Origin: an uncultured Atopobium sp.
Lineage (GTDB): Bacteria; Actinomycetota; Coriobacteriia; Coriobacteriales; Atopobiaceae
Direction of reading: 5' to 3'
NCBI GenBank assembly: GCA_916715765.1
Contig: CAKAPG010000001.1
Location: forward strand, 1 to 64,000
Length of the DNA: 64,000 bases
The translations under genes were made by a program, and so were the position numbers. A model generated the notes under the pieces. The model had not been told where the DNA came from. It saw only the letters and a program-made list of their open reading frames with translations, and made no database searches. Shown one piece after another: positions 26,792 to 34,438 of this stretch (the stretch's first letter is position 1; every line of letters starts with the position of its first letter).

Positions 26792-27554
26792 ACAGATAGT
26801 TCCAAAATTGCATGAAGGAACCAGATTAAAAAGTACTCCGAGCGGATATATCCTCTCGTCTGGAGGTGTATATGCGCCTATGAATTTAGATGCAGCTGCA
26901 ATTGTTTCAAAGATAGATGGTTCTAAAACTATAGAAAAAATTTGTCAGGAATTATTTGAAGAGAAATCGAATATAGATGATTTCAATATTCTAGGGACTA
27001 TAGTGCAACGATGTATCGCAAAAATCTGGCAGCAAGGTGCTTTTTTGCAAGTAGACGATAATTTATCCATGGCGTATTATTCATACTATTCAAACAACTG
27101 TTTTTATAGTCCTTATTTCTCCTCAGATGTAAATCTAGAGCCTGTATATTTATCCCCTATATTTGACAGTAAACATTTTTCAAATATTACAGAATTTAAA
27201 GAAATTTTTGGATCGTTTTGTTTGTATGTAACACTATTAAATAGTAATAGTGAAATAAAATCTCAGTATTGCTTTCTAAAGACACAAGTTAAGGATCTAT
27301 ATTTTATATATGCAATTTATGGCAATACGCCGACTGTTGATGACCTTAGAGAAGTAAAGCAATATCTTCAAAACAATCCACTTGACGAAGAAAACCACAT
27401 TGAAAAAACTGAGAAAAATGATTCAATTACTTTCATTGTGTATACATTGTCAGATTTAAGAGTTGACACTTTACCATTTACTTTAATACAGAAGGGAGTT
27501 ATTCAAGGCGAAGTTAATGGTAGAGATTTAATTATAAACTTTTTATGTATTTAA
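26772..27554 (+). CDS. PqqD/RRE-like leader-binding protein with novel C-terminal domain
   Basis: A 260-residue protein. Residues about 1-95 have the PqqD/RiPP-recognition-element pattern. It shows three beta strands (TRLKSTPSGYILSSGGVYAPMN), a short helix with LDAAAIVSKIDGSKTIEKIC, and winged-helix helices containing VQRCIAKIWQQGAFL. Residues about 100-260 are unrecognised and rich in Tyr, Phe and Asn. RRE domains bind the leader of a precursor peptide and present it to the modifying enzyme, which fits its place between the radical SAM gene and the precursor. A fusion of an RRE to this second domain is unusual. Confidence 0.75.
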   Translation: MKIKSIEQIVPKLHEGTRLKSTPSGYILSSGGVYAPMNLDAAAIVSKIDGSKTIEKICQELFEEKSNIDDFNILGTIVQRCIAKIWQQGAFLQVDDNLSMAYYSYYSNNCFYSPYFSSDVNLEPVYLSPIFDSKHFSNITEFKEIFGSFCLYVTLLNSNSEIKSQYCFLKTQVKDLYFIYAIYGNTPTVDDLREVKQYLQNNPLDEENHIEKTEKNDSITFIVYTLSDLRVDTLPFTLIQKGVIQGEVNGRDLIINFLCI

Positions 27555-27568
27555 ATGAGGTGATTGTA

Positions 27569-27778
27569 ATGGATGGATTTGATCCGCAGGTAGGCAACCT
27601 TAAACCAGTAAACAATGGATCTCAGCCAATGGGTGTGGCAGTAGCGGGCGTTTTGGTCTGGGCTGGTGCTGTTTATGATGTTGTCCTCGCTGTAAATTAT
27701 GGTGCAATCGTGAATGTTGGATTGGCATTTATGGCTGCTGCAGCGACTGTCGCAAATGTAGTCACAACAGTTAATTGA
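27569..27778 (+). CDS. Putative RiPP precursor peptide, cysteine-free and hydrophobic
   Basis: A 69-residue peptide starting at ATG 27569 behind GAGGTGA (an in-frame ATG at 27545 overlaps the previous gene and lacks a site). Residues 1-21 are polar and leader-like (F4, K12, N15-N16). Residues 22-69 are almost entirely Val, Ala and Gly, with W31, Y36, Y44, F54 and regularly placed Asn (43, 49, 63, 69). No Cys or Ser and only three Thr lie in this core, so lanthionine, thiazole or sactionine chemistry is excluded. The composition resembles pore-forming or circular bacteriocins and polytheonamide-type helices. A perfect hairpin follows. Confidence 0.75.
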   Translation: MDGFDPQVGNLKPVNNGSQPMGVAVAGVLVWAGAVYDVVLAVNYGAIVNVGLAFMAAAATVANVVTTVN

Positions 27779-27783
27779 TTATT

Positions 27784-27813
27784 AGTGCTGCCCGTCGTTA
27801 GGAGGGCAGCACT
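27784..27813 (+). terminator. Partial terminator hairpin after the precursor gene
   Basis: A 10-bp perfect stem (27784-27793 with 27804-27813) has a 10-base loop and a delayed T-run at 27822-27827. Such hairpins commonly raise precursor mRNA over downstream genes. Confidence 0.7.
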
Positions 27814-27836
27814 GAGTTTCATTTTTTGGAGTGAAT

Positions 27837-28154
27837 ATGGATAAGTTATGCTTCTTTTCAGCTTCTATACTGTTAATGCTTATATCCATACAATGGTACA
27901 GGAATAAATGGCTCATGTTGATGTCTGGCTATAATACCATGCCTGAGGAAGAAAGAAAGAAAATTGACATAAGACCATACGCCATCGCAGGTTCACGCAG
28001 TATGGCATCTGGAAGTTTACTTATGTGTATTTATGGTATCAATACATTGGAATTAAGCATCGCAAAAGAATACATATTAACTGCACTTATCATTTCGTGG
28101 ATGTTATGTATTTGGTCAATAATAAGTATATTAAAACTAAATTTTTGTAAATAA
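27837..28154 (+). CDS. Small membrane protein, DUF3784-like
   Basis: A 105-residue protein with about three membrane helices (near residues 5-20, 48-65, 75-95). Between the first two is the cytosolic motif LMSGYNTMPEEERKKID, which matches the hallmark of DUF3784 proteins (GYNTMxxEEKxxxD). The ATG at 27837 is preferred to the GTG at 27831 because GGAG lies at the right distance for it. DUF3784 proteins are common in Firmicutes without a firm function. Here, directly after the precursor, it could be an immunity or export accessory protein; that role is inferred from position only. Confidence 0.75.
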   Translation: MDKLCFFSASILLMLISIQWYRNKWLMLMSGYNTMPEEERKKIDIRPYAIAGSRSMASGSLLMCIYGINTLELSIAKEYILTALIISWMLCIWSIISILKLNFCK

Positions 28155-28196
28155 CGTGTACTGCGGTTTAATTTAAAGTGTTGATTTGGGTACATA

Positions 28197-29297
28197 ATGA
28201 TTAATTCAAATTGGCAATATGTGGCAAATATAAGTGGCTTGTCAGACTTACTCGATGGACTTGATCCTACATTTATATCGAGTCTTTCGATCTTGGATCT
28301 TATACAACAAGGTAAAATTGACAAGAGTCTACTACAATTATCAATGTTGTTATTATCAAATGCAGTGATTCCAAAAAATGAATTACAGGGAGCACAAGTA
28401 GAAGACGTTGTTAGATATCTATTAAGTAACGGAATATTGTGTGAGGAAGATGGTTTGCTCTCAACTAAAGGGCTCGTTCTCAATAAATATCGAGGCGTTT
28501 GGTTCTTTACCGAGCAATATAGCGCACACTCTCAAGCATATTTTGGTCCAGACTCAATTGCACTTGCCAAGCGTCTTTTTCCATGTGCTGGTAAAAAGGC
28601 ACTCGATATGTGTGCTGGCACTGGGATTCAATCATTAATTCTAGCAAAATGTGGAATGCAAGTTACATCGGTTGAATCAAACATAAATATCGCACATCTA
28701 TACAAGGTCAACGCAAAAATAAACAATGTTTCTAGTGACGTAAACTTGGTACTTAATGATGCAGGTAGTTTCTTAGATTCATGTTCCGATAAATTTGATT
28801 ATGTGGTCTCTAATCCGCCATTAGTTCCGATTCCAAAACAAATTCCATATCCATTAACAGGAAATGGTGGACTTTATGGAATTGACATTACTCTAAAAAT
28901 TATTGACAATCTTCCGAGAATGTTAAATGCATGGGGCGAGGCACTAGTCTTAGGATTGACGCCCTCAACCACTCCAGGTTTAAGTAAACAACATCCACTA
29001 ATTAACAGACTTAATAGTATAAATTTAAGTTGTGTAATTACAATTTTGTCAATTGAAAAATTAAGCTCCACAAGCGAATACATTCAAAGCGTCTCTGTGT
29101 CTTCTTACTGTTACGATAGCACACAATTTACTTCTGAGACAGATTGTTCAAATAAACTATATAAAGCATTTAAAGATGAAAACTTGCAGTATATAGTTCA
29201 ATTTACACTCAGAATAATTAAAGATAATAATGACGGAAATTTGCTTATATATGATCACTCGGGAAAGTTAAAACAATCTCGTCTCTGGATGATTTGA
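28197..29297 (+). CDS. SAM-dependent methyltransferase with NPPL motif
   Basis: A 366-residue class I methyltransferase. A helical/winged N-terminal region (about 1-105) precedes the Rossmann domain, with motif I ALDMCAGTG at 135-143 and motif IV NPPL at 206-209. The NPP(Y/F/L) signature belongs to enzymes that methylate amide or exocyclic nitrogens (PrmC/HemK Gln-N5, N6-adenine, RsmC-like). In this cluster it is best read as a tailoring enzyme for the precursor, where side-chain amides of the core Asn residues would be suitable acceptors. A role in rRNA or DNA modification cannot be excluded. AT-rich like its neighbours. Confidence 0.8.
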   Translation: MINSNWQYVANISGLSDLLDGLDPTFISSLSILDLIQQGKIDKSLLQLSMLLLSNAVIPKNELQGAQVEDVVRYLLSNGILCEEDGLLSTKGLVLNKYRGVWFFTEQYSAHSQAYFGPDSIALAKRLFPCAGKKALDMCAGTGIQSLILAKCGMQVTSVESNINIAHLYKVNAKINNVSSDVNLVLNDAGSFLDSCSDKFDYVVSNPPLVPIPKQIPYPLTGNGGLYGIDITLKIIDNLPRMLNAWGEALVLGLTPSTTPGLSKQHPLINRLNSINLSCVITILSIEKLSSTSEYIQSVSVSSYCYDSTQFTSETDCSNKLYKAFKDENLQYIVQFTLRIIKDNNDGNLLIYDHSGKLKQSRLWMI

Positions 29298-29306
29298 GGT
29301 ACATAC

Positions 29307-30893
29307 ATGTTTATGTGGGTAATCGGTAAAATTAAACATTTAAGAGGCTTCAAGGGTGTTATCTTATTATCTATCATTAGTTTTGCAATAAATGCGATAA
29401 CCCCCTACTTAAATGGAATTTTATTTAACTTATTGGCGTACAATACAAGGTACGAAATAATAATTAATGTTGCTATTCTAGTTGCGTTGTTTGGAATAGG
29501 CAACTCGATATTTACATATGTTTTAATCCGAGTTATAGCAATATTAAAGGCTGAAACTTACATCTTATTACTGAAGCTAAAAGTACGAAATTTATATGAA
29601 ATACCATATAATATTCTTGAAAATGTTGAGTTATCAGGCCTTTCTCAACAAATTCATTCGGATATTCAAATAGTTTCTGACTTCGTTCTCTCAAACTTTA
29701 CTAAGTTCATTTTGAACAGTATATTACTTTTTGTTTCGTTTTATATGATGTTTGAACTAAACCAGTTGTTATTTATATTAGGATTAGTTTTGAGCTTAAC
29801 TTATTCCTTAATTGTGTACTTACTTAAAAATCCTATATCAAAAAGGTTGACAGACAAAAAGCAAAACGATGTAATCTTTTATCAAAAGTACTCATCGCAA
29901 CTTCTGTTATCAGAAATTTTGTATGCTAGTTCGAATTCGGAGAATTCAGTATCTTATTTAAATAGTTGCTTTGTACCTTTAAACGAAAGCATACGAAAAT
30001 TGGTAAAAATTCAAAGTATTTATCTATCTAGTGATTCCGTGACATCAGCTTTATATCAGGCAATTTTATTCATACTCGGAGGCGTTCAAATAGTTAATAA
30101 AAATTTATCATTAGGTGATTTTGTTACTATAAATATGTATTTTAATATAATTATTAATTTGGTTAAATATTATATAGGTTTTTATAATACATTTCTAGAT
30201 GCAAAGATTTCGTATAAGCGTCTCGAAAACTTAGAGAATTTAAAAATCCCCAATCAAAACTCTGGAATAAAAATTGATCACTTAGATAGCATATGTTTAC
30301 GCAACTTTTTCTTTTCTTATCAATCAAATAATGGAATAATTGACGTAATAAATAATTTATCAACCACATTCAGGAAAAATACTTTTCATATTATACAAGG
30401 TACAAATGGATCAGGAAAGACTACACTGCTAAAAATACTTCTCGGGCTATATGAAGGCACTTCAGATAATCTCGAATACAATGGTGAAATATGCAGCAAA
30501 GTTGACACATTCTATTTGAGAAAACATTGTATTGCATATCTGCCTCAGTCTTTTTTTAAGCCCGATATGAGTCCACTTGAGTTTCTGTCTTTGATGTCTT
30601 ATGACGAAAACATAAATGTAACTTTACTAACTGAAATTAGTAAAATACTTAAGATTCCTTTTGAGAACTGCCAGAGATTATCTGGAGGCGAGCTTAAGAA
30701 GCTCTACCTTAATGTTGCATTGTCAAAGGATTCGGATTTTTTAATTTTAGATGAACCCACGAATGATCTTGATGAACTTTCAAAACATGAACTAATCAAT
30801 TACTTAAAAATGAATCCAAAAAAACAAGGGATTATCGTTTCAACGCATGACAAGGATTTGATTGATGCAGCTGATGAAATAATACGCCTTTAA
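29307..30893 (+). CDS. ABC exporter, fused permease and ATPase (peptide export)
   Basis: A 528-residue half-transporter. Residues about 1-300 form a six-helix exporter membrane domain. The ATPase part has Walker A GTNGSGKTT (about 375), the signature LSGGE and Walker B FLILDEPTNDLDE. No C39 peptidase domain is present, so it exports an already processed or unprocessed peptide but does not cleave the leader. It starts 9 bp after the methyltransferase and is the last gene of the cluster. It may alternatively provide self-protection by pumping the product out. Confidence 0.88.
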   Translation: MFMWVIGKIKHLRGFKGVILLSIISFAINAITPYLNGILFNLLAYNTRYEIIINVAILVALFGIGNSIFTYVLIRVIAILKAETYILLLKLKVRNLYEIPYNILENVELSGLSQQIHSDIQIVSDFVLSNFTKFILNSILLFVSFYMMFELNQLLFILGLVLSLTYSLIVYLLKNPISKRLTDKKQNDVIFYQKYSSQLLLSEILYASSNSENSVSYLNSCFVPLNESIRKLVKIQSIYLSSDSVTSALYQAILFILGGVQIVNKNLSLGDFVTINMYFNIIINLVKYYIGFYNTFLDAKISYKRLENLENLKIPNQNSGIKIDHLDSICLRNFFFSYQSNNGIIDVINNLSTTFRKNTFHIIQGTNGSGKTTLLKILLGLYEGTSDNLEYNGEICSKVDTFYLRKHCIAYLPQSFFKPDMSPLEFLSLMSYDENINVTLLTEISKILKIPFENCQRLSGGELKKLYLNVALSKDSDFLILDEPTNDLDELSKHELINYLKMNPKKQGIIVSTHDKDLIDAADEIIRL

Positions 30894-30930
30894 TTATAAT
30901 CTTATATTTGTAGTTTTGAAAAAGAGTCAC

Positions 30931-31262
30931 CTATTGGTTCTTCTTGTAAAAGCTTGCTTCAAAGTCCTCAGTATTAAGTGGCAGACCAGGTACCCATTAA
31001 AGTACTTCACACATGAACTGAACTATCTCATTGACGCTGTTAAACCCATCTGCACATCGAAAATAACCTCATTATGTACGTGCACAACTACATGATTGTC
31101 TGCTTGTCTGAGTCTCACCAGTGCCTCCTCGAGGATGTCTCTCGGTATGACCTGTGTGATATTATCCACGAGTTTACTGCTGTAGGTCTAAAGTTGTTGG
31201 AATTTGTGACTAGTATCAAGCCTCTAATACGTGACGCCTTCGTTTCCAAAACGGTTCTCAGT
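30931..31262 (-). pseudogene. Phage-type DNA polymerase family A, C-terminal remnant
   Basis: Minus-strand translation gives NRFGNEGVTY, stop, RLDTSHKFQQL, stop, TYSSKLVDNITQVIPRDILE and HVHNEV. After a frameshift it continues SVNEIVQFMCEVL, stop, WVPGLPLNTEDFEASFYKK and the native stop at 30931-30933. This aligns in order with the end of phage PolA (motif B-to-C region, HVHDEV, then GLPL...YYKK). The motif C aspartate has become Asn. There are three premature stops and one frameshift, and the upstream two thirds are missing. It is certainly non-functional. Confidence 0.85.
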
Positions 31263-32096
31263 AATTGATAAAGCTTCTTTTACGGTTGTCTCATCGTTAT
31301 AGTGTTTCACAACCTACTTTCAACAACCTTTATATGCGACTACTTGTAACCTTTATTGATGGACTCAACAAGTGCATAGATCCCAACATCGGAGTGCTAA
31401 CTTTTCAATTCAGATGCATGTAGTAAAATTTCGGATATCTCACTGTCAATCAGTCCAACTACCGCTTTGAAGCAATCTTTTACTAGTGTGAGATTTTATT
31501 CAGTACGGGTTCGACGGGCGGTATGAATGGTGAAGAACTGACGCCAGGTATCTGCCTTAAAGTAATCTTGGACATGATGTGTTAGTCGTGCAGCAGGCCT
31601 TATAACCTTATTTGTCTAAGAAAACAGTTCTTCTACCGCGATGACTTTGGAGTCGTAGTTTCGACGCCGTCTTGGAAGATGTTCATCGACATCTCTTAGA
31701 TATTGTAGAGCACATCAAAGGTTATAAAAGTGCTCAAGACATAAGCCTTATCTGAGGTTTGTTGTAGCTGATACCACTACCCTTTGACCGTACTTAAGGT
31801 CAATGATGTGAAGAGTAGTCTCAGCTATGATGAGGGCATCTCCTATACCAAAACCATCAGGCACTCAGCTCGAAAAATTAAGATACTTCTCAACAGACGT
31901 GTACATGTCAGTACACATCACCTTGGCATGCTCGCTCAGATATACTTGGCCAGAGTATAAGTAGCGGTTCCTTCCTCGGTAGTTGTTGGGTCTGTTGCTC
32001 ACTGGGGAACTTTTACCCGAAGAAGCATAGAAGGTGTTCAGCGAAGTCACCGATGCCGTGCTGAGGATGCAGAAAGCAGAGAGAATGGGTACTAGC
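31263..32096 (-). pseudogene. DUF2800 (Cas4/RecB-like phage nuclease family) remnant
   Basis: Fragments in different minus-strand frames match the DUF2800 layout in order. They are an N-terminal HSLLSASS-like piece and TEEGTATYTLAKY, then the core VPDGFGIGDALIIAETTLHI followed by IDLKYGQ. Next come a piece ending in VEELFS, the RPAARLTHH-to-TARRTR region (normally the Cys-bearing cluster site, here without those Cys), ISEILLHASELKS, and YNDETTVKEAL. Many stops and frameshifts separate them. The last fragment runs directly into polymerase sequence at about 31262, showing a deletion junction. Confidence 0.78.
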
Positions 32097-32097
32097 G

Positions 32098-32354
32098 TTA
32101 AGTTCCCCCCTTGGCTTTTTCGAGAGCCTCTGCGAAGTGCGCGGGATTCTACCTCAGAAAGTGCTGCGGTACCACAGGAGCTAATGACACCATTAACCAC
32201 CTTGTGTTTGTCCGCACGAGATAACTCAGTCATCACGGCGCGTATGTCTTCTAGCGTGATTGCAGTAGCAGGTGTTTCTGCCTGAGTTTTTGCTTTGTGC
32301 TTGGACTTTGGTTTAGCTTAGCTTCTGCATATGCTGCCTTTGTTTCTGACATAG
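32098..32354 (-). pseudogene. Small phage protein (Rrp5-like), frameshifted
   Basis: The minus-strand ATG at 32352-32354 begins MSETKAAYAEA. After a shift the frame continues through a Lys/Ala linker into AITLEDIRAVMTELSRADK and GTAALSEVE. After a second shift it ends NPAHFAEALEKAKGG before TAA at 32098. The TLEDIRAV...LSEV...AEALEKA pattern is that of small phage proteins often annotated as Rrp5-like, which sit just upstream of DUF2800. Confidence 0.65.
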
Positions 32355-32459
32355 CAGGTGTTCATAGGCTTTATGCACAGCTTCAGGGTCAGTAAGCCCC
32401 GAGAGGAGATTTTCGATTTGCTTATGTGAAAGTGAACAGCCTCCTCATGGTTTTGAATC

Positions 32460-32493
32460 ACCTCTCATTTCTTTGATAGGAGAAATGAGAGGT
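32460..32493 (-). terminator. Hairpin at the 3' end of the GT8 gene
   Basis: A 13-bp perfect stem (32460-32472 with 32481-32493) around an 8-base loop lies just after the stop of the leftward glycosyltransferase gene. The T-run is poor on both sides. It also marks the edge of the phage remnant. Confidence 0.65.
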
Positions 32494-32504
32494 TTACTTT
32501 TGCG

Positions 32505-33650
32505 TTATAGATTACCGCCACCAAGTTTGTTGTATGACGTTATAACTTTGGTGCGAGTTTTGGTGCCTGGTGGAAAAACGGTGTCAAACAAAGGCATAAT
32601 GCCACGGAAAAGTACACCACTTTGCACGCGGTGAGAAAGACCTCTTACCGTTCGTCTTGACTCTTCAAGCTGTGAACGGAGCTCCTCAAGATAAGGGGAG
32701 CGGCGAGCATAGAACCAGAATAAACCTGCAAGGTCTGAATTTGGATAGAGCCAAGGTCTGTTGTCTGGTCCTGCAAAATGCGCAATGCAGATATTTTTGC
32801 GAGCTTCTTCGTATTCTTCTCGCACATCTTTTGGCGCCTGAGCAACAATGTGATCACGGCGAAGGAATTGCCAATCTACCAGGTAATTCCATTTCATGTT
32901 AATGCGGAGATAGTGACCGTTTACAAATCTGTTAAGGACATCTTGATCAAGCCAACGCCATGCACGCATGGTTGAGACCTTAAGAAACTCTTCAGGAGAA
33001 ATCTGCTTTCTGATTTCTTCCAGGTTCATCAAAATGACGCCTGCCTGGAAGTAATCGTGAGGATCATCCATGCCCAGTTCATTTTTAAGGTAGGGACCAA
33101 CTGTGGCGTCATAGCCATCAATCTGACCAATAGTATCAGCGTCGCGTGTAGCACCTACCAAGTATCCTGTGACATCGATATCGTAGAGCTCTGCAATATC
33201 GGTATTAACCACCAGGTCAGAGTCAAGGTAGATGGCTTTATTGACGTTAGGAAGCAGTGAGGGAGCAAGTAGTCTGTAGTAAGTTTCTGGTCTAAAGTGA
33301 CCATGATGTGGAAGCTCAATATCACCAAGGGCAGCATCAACATCTAAGAAACCAACATGGACGTTATCAACAAGCTGAGCCTGACGAGTAAGCGTAATCA
33401 TGCTGGTAGGAGTGAGGTCACGAGTCAAAACAATGATGTCGTAACGACGCTCTGGATTGACATTCTCAATGATGGATTGAATTGCTACAGACAAATACGG
33501 CACAAAGTTATCGCTGCAGGCAAATACAAGCACAACGTCATTAAGAGCAAGTCCCAGCTCATCGGATGAGCTTGCAAGCATTGCTCCAGAAAGTTGCGCC
33601 CTGCCTGTTCCAACAAGGCGTTGTGTGGGTATTTTACGTAATCTTCTCAT
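32505..33650 (-). CDS. Glycosyltransferase family 8
   Basis: A 381-residue GT-A fold enzyme with the metal-binding DxD in KAIYLDSDLVVNTDI (about 140-155). GT8 motifs DYFQAGVILMNLEEIR, DQDVLNRFVNGHYLRINMKWN and the C-terminal IAHFAGPDNRPW are present. Members add galactose or glucose to cell-surface glycans. The C-terminal 60 residues, with LEELRSQLEESRRTVRGL, look like an added amphipathic helix. The acceptor is unknown. It is transcribed leftward with tatD 17 bp upstream. The first 23 residues before MLASSSDEL have little homology, so the start may be downstream of 33650. Confidence 0.88.
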   Translation of the reverse strand: MRRLRKIPTQRLVGTGRAQLSGAMLASSSDELGLALNDVVLVFACSDNFVPYLSVAIQSIIENVNPERRYDIIVLTRDLTPTSMITLTRQAQLVDNVHVGFLDVDAALGDIELPHHGHFRPETYYRLLAPSLLPNVNKAIYLDSDLVVNTDIAELYDIDVTGYLVGATRDADTIGQIDGYDATVGPYLKNELGMDDPHDYFQAGVILMNLEEIRKQISPEEFLKVSTMRAWRWLDQDVLNRFVNGHYLRINMKWNYLVDWQFLRRDHIVAQAPKDVREEYEEARKNICIAHFAGPDNRPWLYPNSDLAGLFWFYARRSPYLEELRSQLEESRRTVRGLSHRVQSGVLFRGIMPLFDTVFPPGTKTRTKVITSYNKLGGGNL

Positions 33651-33667
33651 ACGTAAGACTTTAACAC

Positions 33668-34438
33668 TTAGACGCCAAAAACGCCTGCTGTGTTTGACAT
33701 AACTTCAGTTTGCACAGAGTATCCACGGGCCTCACTGAGTCCATAAAGAGCTCGCTTAAGGCTGTCCACAATGTCCGGAGCGTTAATGTCCGTGTGATCA
33801 TTGGATGGAAGGTCAGTCTCGGTAAGCAGTTTGTCTTTTGGGTACACCTTAGCGTACTCACGGCCGCGCTTAGTCTTAAGGCTCATCTCACCAACAGAGA
33901 ACCAACAACCAAGCTTAATAGCCCTTTGGAGTTCGTCTGAGCTACCGCTAAACCAATGGATGATAGGAACGCACGCTTGAGCAGCTCCTGTCTGCTCAAG
34001 AATATCTAGCACCACATCAACGCTTCTCACGGTGTGCATCGAGAGCACCCGAGGTTGGCTGTTGTGTGATAGTTCTGCTGCGCGCTTGCAAATCTTCGTA
34101 AAGGCCTTTACCTGCAGCTCTTGCAATCCATCAACACAATAGCGAGAAGAAAAATCTAGTCCAATCTCACCAATGTAAGGCGTCTGCTCCATAAGCTCTA
34201 GCAGGAGCTCTATATCCTTTTCAGTGACGCGACCGTCAGAAATATACCAGGGGTGCGCTCCAAGTCCCACGCAGATGTTGTTTTGCGAAAGCTGAGGAGC
34301 AAGTTTCAGGTAGCCGTGAGGAGTAACACCGCAGGTAAAGAGACCTAATCCAGCCTCACTAGAACTTCTCGCTACATTGAGTGGGGAGTCCATAAGATTT
34401 GCGTGAACATGAGCATCAAAGTATGTGAGGTTACTCAT
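33668..34438 (-). CDS. TatD family metal-dependent hydrolase
   Basis: A 256-residue TIM-barrel hydrolase of the amidohydrolase superfamily. Metal ligands are in FDAHVHANL (HxH), GEIGLDFS (Glu), MHTVRS (His), IIHWFSG (His) and LLTETDLP (Asp). TatD proteins are 3'-5' exonucleases or DNases. This copy is shorter and more divergent than housekeeping TatD (TDLP instead of TDAP), so the substrate may differ. ATG 34438 is preferred; it overlaps the end of tcdA by 8 bp, indicating coupling. Confidence 0.85.
   Translation of the reverse strand: MSNLTYFDAHVHANLMDSPLNVARSSSEAGLGLFTCGVTPHGYLKLAPQLSQNNICVGLGAHPWYISDGRVTEKDIELLLELMEQTPYIGEIGLDFSSRYCVDGLQELQVKAFTKICKRAAELSHNSQPRVLSMHTVRSVDVVLDILEQTGAAQACVPIIHWFSGSSDELQRAIKLGCWFSVGEMSLKTKRGREYAKVYPKDKLLTETDLPSNDHTDINAPDIVDSLKRALYGLSEARGYSVQTEVMSNTAGVFGV

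Larger units (their letters stand above)
30931..32450 (-). mobile_element. Decayed prophage replication segment
   Basis: Leftward remains of a phage early-gene module, reconstructed by translating the minus strand in all frames and joining across frameshifts. In order they are a C-terminal scrap of an unidentified ORF (SLSHKQIENLLSGLTD), a small Rrp5-like protein, DUF2800, and the C-terminus of a family A DNA polymerase. In intact Gram-positive phages these genes occur in this order, with DUF2815 before the polymerase. DUF2815 and most of the polymerase are deleted here. No integrase or att repeat was found. Confidence 0.75.

Noticed and set aside
27545..27568. Upstream ATG (27545) as the precursor start
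   Set aside because: It lies inside the 3' end of the previous gene without a ribosome site, whereas ATG 27569 has GAGGTGA at good spacing.
31074..31268. Rightward 64-residue reading frame downstream of the ABC exporter
   Set aside because: It is the antisense of the decayed DNA polymerase, which matches a known family on the minus strand.
32034..32285. Rightward 83-residue reading frame
   Set aside because: Antisense to the Rrp5-like and DUF2800 pseudogenes; no ribosome site.
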